A stretch of DNA of 64,000 nt from Scatosoma sp900555925 (lineage in GTDB: Bacteria > Bacillota > Clostridia > Christensenellales > Borkfalkiaceae). The position numbers were made by a program, and so were the translations under genes. The stretch covers positions 1 to 64,000 of the forward strand of contig CAUGYD010000007.1 in assembly GCA_959603585.1 (NCBI GenBank). The letters are read 5' to 3'. The first letter of the stretch is position 1. Every line of letters starts with the position of its first letter. Below, in pieces: positions 50,399 through 59,186 of this stretch. Below the pieces are notes generated by a model. The model saw only the letters and a program-made list of their open reading frames with translations. It did not search any database and was not told the origin of the DNA.

Positions 50399-51226
50399 TT
50401 AGTTGATTCTCTTGAGAATGAACTTATTCGTTGCATTCTTCTTCTTTCTCGTCTTATAGCCGAGAGCGGGCTTGCCCCAAGGCGTTTCCGGTCCCGCATG
50501 ACCTACGGGCGACTTACCTTCACCGCCGCCGTGAGGGTGATCTACGGGGTTCATGACCGAACCTCTGACCTCGGGTCTCTGACCGAGGTATCTCGCTTTA
50601 CCCGCCTTGCCGAGGGAAACGATTTCGTGATCCACGTTGCCGACCTGTCCGATCGTCGCGCGGCAGCGGAGGAGAACGAGTCTCATTTCGCCGCTGGGCA
50701 TTCTCAGCGTGGCATACTTGCCCTCCGCAGCCATGATCTGCGCGGAAATCCCCGCGCTTCTCGCAATCTGTCCGCCCTTGCCGGGGGTCAGCTCGATGTT
50801 GTGCACCATGGTACCTACGGGAATGTTTTCGAGGGGAAGCGCGTTGCCCACCTTGATGTCCGCATTGGGCCCGCTCATGACCTTATCGCCCACGCTCAGG
50901 CCGAGGGGAGCCAGAATATACGTCTTAACGCCGTCCGCATATACGAGAAGTGCGATGTTCGCGCTCCTGTTCGGGTCATACTGAATGCTCTTGACCGTCG
51001 CGGGAATACCGTCTTTCGTTCTCTTGAAGTCGATGATGCGGTATTTCGTGCGGTTGCCGCCGCCGATGTGGCGGCAGGTGATTTTGCCCTGATTGTTGCG
51101 GCCGCCCGAATGGCGCTGGTCGTGCAGCAACGATTTTTCGGGTTTGTCTCCCGTCAGCTCGTCATAGGACGATACCGTCACGAAACGACGGCCGGAAGAA
51201 GTCGGTTTATATGTTTTGACTGCCAT
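50399..51226 (-). CDS. rplB: 50S ribosomal protein L2
   Basis: L2 is essential for peptidyl-transfer and subunit joining. The 275-residue product has the start MAVKTYKPTSSGRRFVTV, GRNNQGKITCRHIGGGNRTKYR and the conserved C-terminal NPVDHPHGGGEGKSP with the histidine needed for activity. GAGGAGG precedes the ATG. It lies between rplW and rpsS. Confidence 0.98.
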   Translation of the reverse strand: MAVKTYKPTSSGRRFVTVSSYDELTGDKPEKSLLHDQRHSGGRNNQGKITCRHIGGGNRTKYRIIDFKRTKDGIPATVKSIQYDPNRSANIALLVYADGVKTYILAPLGLSVGDKVMSGPNADIKVGNALPLENIPVGTMVHNIELTPGKGGQIARSAGISAQIMAAEGKYATLRMPSGEMRLVLLRCRATIGQVGNVDHEIVSLGKAGKARYLGQRPEVRGSVMNPVDHPHGGGEGKSPVGHAGPETPWGKPALGYKTRKKKNATNKFILKRIN

Positions 51227-51244
51227 GTTTTCTGCCTCCTCTGA

Positions 51245-51535
51245 TTACGACAACGACTCGAAGAATTCGATGGGCTTGCTGTCCTCTTTCAGAGTGACAA
51301 TCGCCTTCTTGCGGTCGGGCGTGTAGCCCTCGTTTCTGCCCATTCTCTTGAGCTTACCCTTGCAGGTAAGAGTGTTTACGCCTGCGACCTTGACGCCGAA
51401 CAGCTTCTCGACCGCCGCTTTGATTTCCGTCTTATTGGCGTCCTTCTTCACGATGAACGTGTATCTCTTGGACGCGATTCCGTCGTAGCCCTTTTCCGTT
51501 AAAACGGGCTGTAAAATGATGTCTTCGGCAAACAT
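51245..51535 (-). CDS. rplW: 50S ribosomal protein L23
   Basis: L23 docks trigger factor and SRP at the tunnel exit. The 96-residue product has IILQPVLTEKGYD near the N-terminus, KRYTFIVKKDANKTEIKAAVEKLFGVKV and GRNEGYTPDRKKAIVTL (given in parts). Its start overlaps the end of rplD by one base. Confidence 0.97.
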   Translation of the reverse strand: MFAEDIILQPVLTEKGYDGIASKRYTFIVKKDANKTEIKAAVEKLFGVKVAGVNTLTCKGKLKRMGRNEGYTPDRKKAIVTLKEDSKPIEFFESLS

Positions 51536-52158
51536 TATGCGTAAACCTCCTGGAATTTCTCGACTGCCGCCTTCGTCATGACGATTTTATTGTTCGCCAC
51601 TACTTCGTAGGTGCTCAGCTGCGCGAGGGGAAGCGTGGAAAGTTTGGGAAGGTTCGCCGCCGCGCGGATTACGTTGATATCGTCGTTATCCATCACCACG
51701 AGCGCCGTCTTATCCAAATTCAACGCCTTCTTGAACGCCGCCATTTCCTTCGTCTTGGGAGCGGAAACTTTCAGCTCGTCCACGACGATGAACTCGCCGT
51801 CCGCCACCTTCTTGGAAAGCGCGGAAAGGAGCGCCTGACGCTTCGCCGCAACGTTCATCTTCTTGGAGAAGTCGCGGGACTTGGGAGCGAACACGACGCC
51901 GCCCTTTATCCACTGCGGCGCGCGGATGGAGCCCTGACGCGCACGGCCGGTGCCCTTCTGTCTCCAAGGCTTCGCGCCGCCGCCGCGGACTTCCGTCCTC
52001 GTCAGCGTGGACTTCGTGCCCTGTCTCTCGTTGGCGAGCCGCGTCACGACTGCCTGATGAATCAAAGACTCTTTATATTCGACGCCGAACACGGACTCGT
52101 TGAGTTCCATCGTGCCGACTTCGGAGCCGCTCATATTATATACTTTAATAGCCGTCAT
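51535..52158 (-). CDS. rplD: 50S ribosomal protein L4
   Basis: L4 lines the exit tunnel and represses the S10 operon in Escherichia coli. The 207-residue product has the tunnel-loop segment TRTEVRGGGAKPWRQKGTGR and RQGSIRAPQWIKGGVVFAPK. AAGGAGAAAGGAC precedes the ATG. It lies between rplC and rplW. Confidence 0.98.
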   Translation of the reverse strand: MTAIKVYNMSGSEVGTMELNESVFGVEYKESLIHQAVVTRLANERQGTKSTLTRTEVRGGGAKPWRQKGTGRARQGSIRAPQWIKGGVVFAPKSRDFSKKMNVAAKRQALLSALSKKVADGEFIVVDELKVSAPKTKEMAAFKKALNLDKTALVVMDNDDINVIRAAANLPKLSTLPLAQLSTYEVVANNKIVMTKAAVEKFQEVYA

Positions 52159-52169
52159 GTCCTTTCTCC

Positions 52170-52808
52170 TTATTTGCTCTTCTTAACGCTGTCAGACACC
52201 GTGACGATGCTGCCCTTCGCGCCGGGAATCGCGCCCTTGATGAGAAGCACGTTTCTGTTCAAATCCACCTTCACCACTTCAAGGTTCTGAATGGTCACGT
52301 TTTCGACGCCGTACTGTCCGGCGAGGTGCTTCTGCTTGAACACTCTCGAAGGAGAGCTGTTCGCGCCCATGGAACCCGGCTCTCTGTGCACGGGGCCCAC
52401 GCCGTGGGTCTCTTTCAGGCGGTGCTGGTTCCATCTCTTGATGACGCCCGTAAATCCGTGCCCCTTCGTGACGCCCGAAACGTCCACTCTCTCGCCCGCC
52501 GCGAACACGTCCGCTTTGAGCTCCGCGCCGACCGCGAACGTCTCCGCGTTCGCCACGCGCACTTCTTTGAGCACTTTGTGCGGCTTCACGCCCGCCTTCT
52601 TGAACTGCCCGAGTTCGGGCTTCGTGAGGGCTTTCTCGTTCGTTTCGATGAAACCGAGTTTGAGCGCGGAATATCCGTCGTTTGCCACCGTCTTGACCTG
52701 CACTACGGGGCAGGGGCCGGCTTCCACTACGGTGACGGGAATCATGGTTCCGTCCGCCGCAAAGAGCTGGGTCATTCCGACTTTGCGTCCGATGATTGCT
52801 TTATTCAT
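52170..52808 (-). CDS. rplC: 50S ribosomal protein L3
   Basis: L3 reaches the peptidyl-transferase centre. The 212-residue product starts MNKAIIGRKVGMTQLF and has SGVTKGHGFTGVIKRWN, the tip segment GPVHREPGSMGANSSPSRVF and GQYGVENVTIQNLEVV. AAGGAG precedes the ATG. It follows rpsJ by 76 bases. Confidence 0.98.
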   Translation of the reverse strand: MNKAIIGRKVGMTQLFAADGTMIPVTVVEAGPCPVVQVKTVANDGYSALKLGFIETNEKALTKPELGQFKKAGVKPHKVLKEVRVANAETFAVGAELKADVFAAGERVDVSGVTKGHGFTGVIKRWNQHRLKETHGVGPVHREPGSMGANSSPSRVFKQKHLAGQYGVENVTIQNLEVVKVDLNRNVLLIKGAIPGAKGSIVTVSDSVKKSK

Positions 52809-52884
52809 AGATAAAGTTCACTCCTTAAAAAATTTATTTTCGAATACCTTTGAAAAGTATTTCTCGGCGAAATATGTTTTCAAA

Positions 52885-53184
52885 TCAGAGCTTGATCTTG
52901 ATGTCCACGCCTGCGGGGAGGTGAATGGAATCGAGAAGTTTCGCGTTGGGAGAGTAGATGTCGATGATTCTCTTATACGTTCTCATCTCGAACTGCTCGC
53001 GGGAATCCTTGTACTTATGAGGGGAACGAAGGATCGTGACGATCTCCCTCTCCGTGGGAAGGGGAATGGGACCGGAGATTTTCGCTCCGCTCTTTTTCAT
53101 CGTCTCCACGATACGGCTCGCAGCTTCGTCCACGAGCTCGTGATCGTACGCCGCCAACTTGATTCTGATTTTCTGAACTGCCAT
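52885..53184 (-). CDS. rpsJ: 30S ribosomal protein S10
   Basis: S10 is a 30S head protein and, as NusE, part of antitermination complexes. The 99-residue product has KIRIKLAAYDHELVDEAASRIV, then SGAKISGPIPLPTE and the extended loop HKYKDSREQFEMRTYKR. AAAGGAG precedes the ATG. It is the first gene of the supercluster that runs to rplQ; a consensus promoter and a leader of about 250 bases lie upstream. Confidence 0.98.
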   Translation of the reverse strand: MAVQKIRIKLAAYDHELVDEAASRIVETMKKSGAKISGPIPLPTEREIVTILRSPHKYKDSREQFEMRTYKRIIDIYSPNAKLLDSIHLPAGVDIKIKL

Positions 53185-53430
53185 TTTGATTTCTCCTTTT
53201 ACCGTTTATACTAACATTTTATTTCGCTGTATCAACATATCCGTGTGTATCGAGGCCGAAGCGCAAAATAAAAAACACTCTTTTTCACCGAGCGTTTTTA
53301 CGCAAAGCCTCGGTTAGTCGCAGGAATCGGGTTCCCACTTTTGTCAACGGAAATTATCTGCCGAAGCGGCTTTTGCCCCGGAATTTGCAGTAACTTCCCG
53401 TCTCAACCCATACAACACATATTTAGACAG
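53185..53430 (-). promoter_or_regulatory. S10 operon leader
   Basis: This is an untranslated leader of about 245 bases. It contains ACCGAG/CTCGGT (53287-53314) with an inner GCG/CGC, followed on the minus strand by a T-rich stretch, so it could act as an attenuator. L4 control through a leader hairpin is known in Escherichia coli; here it is only a possibility. Confidence 0.45.
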
Positions 53431-53437
53431 CTTATTT

Positions 53438-53466
53438 ATAATACCAAATCCCGCTTGTCCTGTCAA
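53438..53466 (-). promoter_or_regulatory. S10 operon promoter
   Basis: On the minus strand TTGACA (53461-53466), 17 bases, TATTAT (53438-53443) with an extended TGg. Confidence 0.85.
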
Positions 53467-53550
53467 GCGTTTGAAAGCAATTTTTCCAAAATTTTTCGTT
53501 TTTTTTCGTCAAAGAGGAATATTTCCCTTCTCCGCGGCATATTCCGGCCG

Positions 53551-53586
53551 AAAAAAAGGGCTTTCCCCTTTCGGTTATCGCCCTTT
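53551..53586 (-). terminator. Terminator of the M48 protease gene
   Basis: The stem AAAGGGC/GCCCTTT (53555-53561 and 53580-53586) is followed on the minus strand by seven T. It lies about 130 bases after the stop; a second hairpin without T tract (GAGCTTTT/AAAAGCTC, 53664-53687) comes first. Confidence 0.7.
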
Positions 53587-53714
53587 TTCCGCTTTATTAT
53601 ACATGACCGCATTATATTAAAATACGTAAAATTTCGAACCTGCGCGAACAATATAAACGTTTCGAGCTTTTCAAGTCCAAAAAGCTCAGGGTTTACACGA
53701 CGCTTGGCGCTTAA

Positions 53715-55793
53715 TTATTTTTTAATATACCAAACGCAGTCGGGAACAGATTTTTTTATTTTCTCCGCCTCCTTTCTCGCAGAGAAGAAGTCTATGAGAA
53801 TAAATCTGCCGTTTTTCGTCAGTTCCGCGCAAAGGAAATAATGATAGACGGAATCCATGATTTCATATCCCTCCTCGCTTTCGATCGATGCATCCAGCCG
53901 CAGGATACAAAACAACATGTCTTTTCCGTCCGTGCTCCGCTTCGTTGCCGCAATCGCTTCCGCCACTTTTCCCCTTCCCGAAAGGAGAATATCCTTTATC
54001 GCCGACGCTTTGCGTTCGGCAGGCACATCTGCGGAAACGAACCGGCAATTCCGAGAGCGGCGCACGTCAGCCGCATAATCCAGTTCGCTTTGAAAAAATT
54101 TGACTGAACGGGAGCGGTATTCGTCCAAAAGGTCCTGCCGCCCCATTCGCAGGGCAAACTTTCCGATGGACCCAATCGCGTCTTCCGCAAGCGGCTGCCG
54201 CGCCTGCGCCGCCGAGTACAGAAGAGGAACGCCCGTCTCGTCCCCGCGGCGGACAAGTAAGGCCCCTTTATAATAAAGCGCGAGCGGCGCGCCGGGCATT
54301 TTTTCTTCCAGTCGCTCTGCGACCGAAAGTGCTTCCTCCTCACCCCGTTCAAACGAGAGCCCTGCATAGTCTATAAGTTCCACCGCGGATAATTCCCGCC
54401 CTGTTTCGTCCGCCTTGCGGTATTCGTTGATTCTGTCCGAATTTTTCAGATACGCGGAACGCCGTTCGGCGTAATTTTGCGAAATCAATTCTTTTGTCAG
54501 CTTATTTACGACGTCCAGAGCTTTTTTCTGCTCCGAGACGAACGCCTCGTCCGTCTCCCGCAAACTGTAATCGTAAGAATCCAGTCCCATATTTTCCATG
54601 CGCATACGGAATGTCGGATGACTGTCTATACGGGCGGGAAGCTCGTGGCGGAGAATGTAATTCCAAAGCTTTTCGTTCCGTTCGAGATATTTCTCGAAAT
54701 AGAAAAGGTGCCGCGCGTAATAGTCTTCGGGCGGCGTGCTCTTCGCCCAGACCTCGGCGGGAAACTCGGGAACGGGCAACTCCCGATAAAAATTCAACAG
54801 CGTGCTTTTCGCCGTAGCGTTTACATAGTTTTTTCCCATGCCCGCTTCCTTTACCTGTCCGTCGGCGCGGATTTCCCGAAGCCTGGAAGAAAGATCATGC
54901 CATAACGTATATTCCTTTTCGATTTCCTCTGCGAACAGAGGAAGAAAAAATGTACGCACCAAAAATCCCGTTATCTCAAAGAATCCCGTTTTGCCAGTTT
55001 CTTCGGGCGACCACTTTTCTTTCCACTTCCAAAGCCTTGCCGCCGAAGCGGTATCCTCGTTCTTTACGTGCGCGAATTCATGAAGCATAATGCTGTAAAA
55101 CTCGTCCCGCGTCAACAGCGCGAGAAGCTCCGCATCTATAAAGACGGACACCTCTCCCCCTTTCTCCGCTATGGAAAATCCCTCCGAGGAAAATTCGATG
55201 CCTATCCGCTTTTGATACCCCATCGCCGCGGCGGCGCGCTCTATAACGGTATATATTAAGGGATATTCGGCGCGAGAAAGCACGGACTTCTGCTCCGTCT
55301 CCGCCCTTTGAACGGGCATAAAAAAGACCTCAAAAAAGCCTGCGACGAAAAAATATTCGACAACTATTACGACAATATATCCCGCTACGGAGTCCTCAGA
55401 CGTTCCGAACACACTCCCTTTGCCCAAGGCAAAAGCAACAAATAAAAAGAGCACTATACACGCGACCGCCCAGATATTTCCCAAAAGAATTTTCCGTTTC
55501 ACCCGCCGTTCCGCCGCCTCGCAGTCACTTTCCACTATGCTTTTATATTCCATTCCCTTATCGACTATCTCTTGCGCCGACATTTTTAACAATCGCTTTC
55601 GTTTGTCGGAGGCGGCGACGGTATTTCCTATCGCCATGGCGGCAAGCAGAATCAAAGCACATACCGCCGCGATATTCCAGCCATTATTTCCCGTCATCGC
55701 AACAAAGCCCGCCGCCCAGGCGCCGATCAGCGCCGCCACCGACAAAACGGTGACAAAAATTCCATATAACACTTTTTTTGCGCTATTTTTCAT
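53715..55793 (-). CDS. Membrane-bound M48-family metalloprotease
   Basis: The start at 55793 is fixed by GGGAGAG; the upstream ORF extension would overlap the promoter. The 692-residue protein has about four TM helices in the first 160 residues (around 8-32, 40-60, 104-123 and 138-158). The zinc motif HEFAH (His238, Glu239, His242) follows, with a likely third ligand in LREIRADGQ. The C-terminal 250 residues are helical and repeat-like (LERGEEEALSVAERLEEKMPGAP, LALYYKGALLVRRGDE), suggesting TPR-type repeats. It probably cleaves membrane or surface proteins. It has a consensus promoter and its own terminator. Confidence 0.85.
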   Translation of the reverse strand: MKNSAKKVLYGIFVTVLSVAALIGAWAAGFVAMTGNNGWNIAAVCALILLAAMAIGNTVAASDKRKRLLKMSAQEIVDKGMEYKSIVESDCEAAERRVKRKILLGNIWAVACIVLFLFVAFALGKGSVFGTSEDSVAGYIVVIVVEYFFVAGFFEVFFMPVQRAETEQKSVLSRAEYPLIYTVIERAAAAMGYQKRIGIEFSSEGFSIAEKGGEVSVFIDAELLALLTRDEFYSIMLHEFAHVKNEDTASAARLWKWKEKWSPEETGKTGFFEITGFLVRTFFLPLFAEEIEKEYTLWHDLSSRLREIRADGQVKEAGMGKNYVNATAKSTLLNFYRELPVPEFPAEVWAKSTPPEDYYARHLFYFEKYLERNEKLWNYILRHELPARIDSHPTFRMRMENMGLDSYDYSLRETDEAFVSEQKKALDVVNKLTKELISQNYAERRSAYLKNSDRINEYRKADETGRELSAVELIDYAGLSFERGEEEALSVAERLEEKMPGAPLALYYKGALLVRRGDETGVPLLYSAAQARQPLAEDAIGSIGKFALRMGRQDLLDEYRSRSVKFFQSELDYAADVRRSRNCRFVSADVPAERKASAIKDILLSGRGKVAEAIAATKRSTDGKDMLFCILRLDASIESEEGYEIMDSVYHYFLCAELTKNGRFILIDFFSARKEAEKIKKSVPDCVWYIKK

Positions 55794-55829
55794 CTTTCTC
55801 TCCCACAAAATTGGTAAAATAATATATTT

Positions 55830-55858
55830 AGTATAACATAAAAACAAAATTTTGTCAA
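55830..55858 (-). promoter_or_regulatory. Promoter of the M48 protease gene
   Basis: On the minus strand TTGACA (55853-55858), 17 bases, TATACT (55830-55835). Confidence 0.85.
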
Positions 55859-55870
55859 TATATAAAATAT

Positions 55871-55905
55871 AAAAAAGACACCGCAAGTAGGGAGGTGGTG
55901 TCTTT
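55871..55905 (-). terminator. Terminator of the sugar ABC operon
   Basis: The stem AAAGACACC/GGTGTCTTT (55874-55882 and 55897-55905) is followed on the minus strand by further T. It lies about 150 bases after the last permease gene, directly before the M48 promoter. Confidence 0.8.
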
Positions 55906-56056
55906 CATTGAGAACTTTTTTCTTACAGTAGCGGCAGGGCGTTAAGCCATACCGCTTTTCCGTGTTTGAAATTTTTTTTATGCGAGGGCATCCTCATGCC
56001 AAATTCGTCCTTAAATCCTTCAATCGGCGTTTCTGCACACCTTTGAGAACGCCCAA

Positions 56057-56902
56057 TTATTCTTTAATTCCGGAAGAAAGGGAAATTCCCTGTAAAAGAA
56101 ACTTTTGCGCAAAGAGATATAAAATGAAAACAGGAATAATAGATATTACGGCCGCCGCCATTTTGCTCGCCTGCTGTGCGTCGTAGGCACCGTTCAAAAG
56201 GCTTAACCCTGCCGTCAGCGTCCTTCTCTGCACGTCCTGAATGACAATGAGCGGCCAAAGAAGGTCATTCCAGCTTCCTATAAACGTGAATAACGCGACG
56301 ACGGCGAGCACGGGAACAATTTGCGGTAAAATAATAATAAAGAACACCCGTATTTCCCCCGCGCCGTCTATTTTTGCAGCCTCATCGAAATCCTTCGGTA
56401 CAGAATAAATGAATTGCCGTATCAGGAAAATATTTCCCACTCCTCCGAGTCCGGGCAAAATAAGCGCCAAGAGATTATTTTTTAATCCGAGATTTGTAAC
56501 AATAACATAGTTCGGAATTAAATTAATAACGCCGGGAATCATCATGGAAGCCATGAGCAGCATAAAAAGGACATGATTCAGCTTAAAGTGCAATCTTGCA
56601 TAACCGTATGCGGCCATAGAGTCAATGAAAAGAATGAGTATCGCACTCGAAACGGACACGATAAAGGAGTTCACGAACCATTGCAATACGGGGGCGCTTT
56701 TTGTATTGGAGAGAACCTCTCCAAATGTCGCAAAGGTAAAATGTTTCGGGAAAAAGCTAAATCCTTCAAATCGTATCTCCTCATTTGTCCGCAAGGCGGT
56801 CAAAAGCATAAACAGCAGAGGAAAAACCCATGAGATGCAAATCAAAATAAGCGCGGTATAGAGTACTGCTTTGATACTATTCTTTTTAATCTTTGCATTC
56901 AT
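56057..56902 (-). CDS. Carbohydrate ABC transporter permease, MalG type
   Basis: This is an inner-membrane component of a CUT1-type sugar importer. The ATG at 56902 (MNAKIKKNSIKAVLY) follows GAGGTGGAG; a TTG four codons upstream is less likely. The 281-residue product has six TM helices and the cytoplasmic EAA loop DEAAKIDGAGEIRVFFIIILP, which docks the ATPase. It overlaps or abuts the MalF-type gene, so the two permeases are made together. No ATPase gene is in the window, so a shared MsmX-like ATPase is likely. Confidence 0.93.
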   Translation of the reverse strand: MNAKIKKNSIKAVLYTALILICISWVFPLLFMLLTALRTNEEIRFEGFSFFPKHFTFATFGEVLSNTKSAPVLQWFVNSFIVSVSSAILILFIDSMAAYGYARLHFKLNHVLFMLLMASMMIPGVINLIPNYVIVTNLGLKNNLLALILPGLGGVGNIFLIRQFIYSVPKDFDEAAKIDGAGEIRVFFIIILPQIVPVLAVVALFTFIGSWNDLLWPLIVIQDVQRRTLTAGLSLLNGAYDAQQASKMAAAVISIIPVFILYLFAQKFLLQGISLSSGIKE

Positions 56903-56910
56903 ACTCCACC

Positions 56911-57840
56911 TCAATCTTTCGCTTGCAGCTTGAACTGTAACGCGCTGAATACGACGATGATAATGCCCAATAATACAGACATCGTACTCGCTATACCCGC
57001 CATGGCAATATCCGAGCCGAAAGCGCGCTTTTGAATATGAATCATAAGTACCTGTGTGTTTTCGGGCCCGCCGAACAGCGCCGGCTGACCGTACACATTA
57101 AAGGCGCCGATGGTTGTCATGACGGTCGTATAAAGCAACGGAAAGCGCATCGACGGAAGCGTAATTTTCCAAAACTTAACAAATGCGTTAGCGCCGTCTA
57201 AGTCGGCTGCTTCATAATAAGAAGAAGGGATACCGGATAAGCCCGACATAAAAATCACCATATTCCCGCCTATTCCCGACCAAAGCGACAAAATAAAAAT
57301 ACACAGCCAAGCGTAGTCCCCCGCCCAATTTATGTCCAAGCCCAAAATGAGATTGATTGCGCCCGATTCTCTGTCGAAAAGCCAGCGCCACATCAAAACG
57401 ACGGCGGAAACGGAAAGAATGGAAGAGATATATAAAACGGACTGCATAATCGCCCTTCCCCTTGTCACCTTCAAAAGAAGACAGGCAAACAGCAGCGGGA
57501 CGGCAATGAGCAGAGGCACCATCACCACCACGTAAATCATAGTCGCGCCCAATCCCTGCCAAAACTCGTCTGAAAAAACGGTATCCGAAAAAATCTGAAC
57601 GTAATTCTTAAAGCCTATAAATTCGGGAGAACCGACCATATCCCAGCTCGTAAAGCTGATGGCGATACCGAAAATAAAGGGTATTAAAATAAAGACGACA
57701 AAAAAGACGAGGTGCGGGCCGATAAAAATAAACGGCAAAAGTTCGTCGCGCCATTTGATTTTCTTTTTTCCGCTTTTGATCGATTGAGCAGACTCGGCAT
57801 CCGCTCTGACCTCCGCCCTTTCAGTTCCCGCTGTTTTCAT
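56911..57840 (-). CDS. Carbohydrate ABC transporter permease, MalF/UgpA type
   Basis: The 309-residue protein has a charged cytoplasmic N-terminus of about 35 residues (MKTAGTERAEVRADAESAQS), six TM helices, and the EAA loop YYEAADLDGANAFVKFWKITLP. GAGGAAAAAG precedes the ATG. It pairs with the downstream MalG-type permease to form the heterodimeric channel, and follows the binding-protein gene by 18 bases. The sugar is unknown, but the neighbouring glycosidases point to plant or host glycans. Confidence 0.93.
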   Translation of the reverse strand: MKTAGTERAEVRADAESAQSIKSGKKKIKWRDELLPFIFIGPHLVFFVVFILIPFIFGIAISFTSWDMVGSPEFIGFKNYVQIFSDTVFSDEFWQGLGATMIYVVVMVPLLIAVPLLFACLLLKVTRGRAIMQSVLYISSILSVSAVVLMWRWLFDRESGAINLILGLDINWAGDYAWLCIFILSLWSGIGGNMVIFMSGLSGIPSSYYEAADLDGANAFVKFWKITLPSMRFPLLYTTVMTTIGAFNVYGQPALFGGPENTQVLMIHIQKRAFGSDIAMAGIASTMSVLLGIIIVVFSALQFKLQAKD

Positions 57841-57858
57841 AACTTTTTCCTCATTAAA

Positions 57859-59172
57859 TTATAGCTGCTCCGCCGCGTCTTTCCCGTCCTTTGCCGCCTG
57901 CGCGATCGCGGCGGAAGCGTCCGTCAGCTTTCCCTCGCAGAGCTGGGACATGTACTTGCCGATAGGCTCTATCAAAGTATTATACGTATAGACCTTCGGA
58001 GTCGAAATGATATTTTCCAGACTGTTGGAAAGATATCCCCACTCCAAATTTTTATAGCTGTCCTTTTCCATAACGTCCGCGCGAGCCGCAACCTTCCCGC
58101 CCTGACACCATACGTCACTGTGCTCCACGAGATATTTTAAGAAAACGGAAATAGCCGCGTCCTTCTCCTCTGACTGAGATTTATTCTTAAACAAAACAAA
58201 GCAGTGTCCGTCAGCCGTCGCAACGCGCTTGGAAGCGCCCTCCGCCTGCGGGAAAAACGCAACGCCCGCGTCGCATTTTTCGGTCTTTTTACAGGCGTCG
58301 GGAGCCGCCCAAACCCCGTCGAACGTAAAGAGCGCCCTTCCTTGCAAGAAAATTGCCATGTGGTCGGAACCCGTCTGCGAGGCAACGGAATTCCCGTCTT
58401 TTTCCACGAAAGGAATGGAAGCGAGAGCCGTAGCCGCCTTCACCCCCTCGGGACCGTCATAAAGAGGCTGCATGGGATTTTCCGCCTCGACGACTTTGCC
58501 GTCATATTGATACAGGAAATTCAGGAACATCTGCTCCGTATAAGCGTAGTTAAAAGCGATGCCATAGGTGCGCTTGCTCGCCTGCGGGGCGTGTTTATAA
58601 GCCGCCTGCATCATTTCCGCCATCAGTTCGAGGGAAAAATCGTCGGAACGAATTTGTTCTTCGGTATATCCTTCGGGAATGAGCTCGCGATTGTAATAAA
58701 GGACAACGGGAAGGACGTCGTAAGGCAAAGCGTAAACCTTGTCGTCGAACACGCCCGAATCCCATACATCACTCACATAATCATCGGCGGAAATCTCGGC
58801 GGAGGAAACGATCTCCGTCATATCGCGCAGCCTTCCCTGCCGTTCAAACGCGGCCAATCTGCTCTTATGTACAAGGCAAATATCCGCAGTGGAATCGTCG
58901 GTAAAACTCGTCAAAATCCGTTGATAGTGAGCGTCTTCGAGAAGGGTGTCGTTTTCGACATAAATTTCCCCCTTGTAATCCTCGTTGAAATCGCGGACGA
59001 GATTTTGCATATATTCCGAGTCGGAGCCGGAAATCGAATTCCAATAGGAAAGCGTGACCTTTGCATCCGATTTCAGAGCGTCGTCTCCGCCGCAGGAAGC
59101 CAATCCTGCCATTGTAGCCGCCGTCATAAAGGCGGCAATGCTCACAGCAAATAATTTCAAACTTTTTTTCAT
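57859..59172 (-). CDS. Sugar-binding lipoprotein of an ABC importer
   Basis: This is a family 1 extracellular solute-binding protein (437 residues). The signal peptide ends in lipobox LASC with Cys27. TLSYWNSISGSDSEYMQNLVRDFNE and the hinge segment KVYALPYDVLPVVLYYNRELI are typical of CUT1 binding proteins, as is the late DGVWAAPDACKK block. AGAGGTG precedes the ATG. It lies between the GH2 gene and the permeases and delivers the sugar to them. Confidence 0.93.
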   Translation of the reverse strand: MKKSLKLFAVSIAAFMTAATMAGLASCGGDDALKSDAKVTLSYWNSISGSDSEYMQNLVRDFNEDYKGEIYVENDTLLEDAHYQRILTSFTDDSTADICLVHKSRLAAFERQGRLRDMTEIVSSAEISADDYVSDVWDSGVFDDKVYALPYDVLPVVLYYNRELIPEGYTEEQIRSDDFSLELMAEMMQAAYKHAPQASKRTYGIAFNYAYTEQMFLNFLYQYDGKVVEAENPMQPLYDGPEGVKAATALASIPFVEKDGNSVASQTGSDHMAIFLQGRALFTFDGVWAAPDACKKTEKCDAGVAFFPQAEGASKRVATADGHCFVLFKNKSQSEEKDAAISVFLKYLVEHSDVWCQGGKVAARADVMEKDSYKNLEWGYLSNSLENIISTPKVYTYNTLIEPIGKYMSQLCEGKLTDASAAIAQAAKDGKDAAEQL

Positions 59173-59186
59173 AATAAATGCACCTC

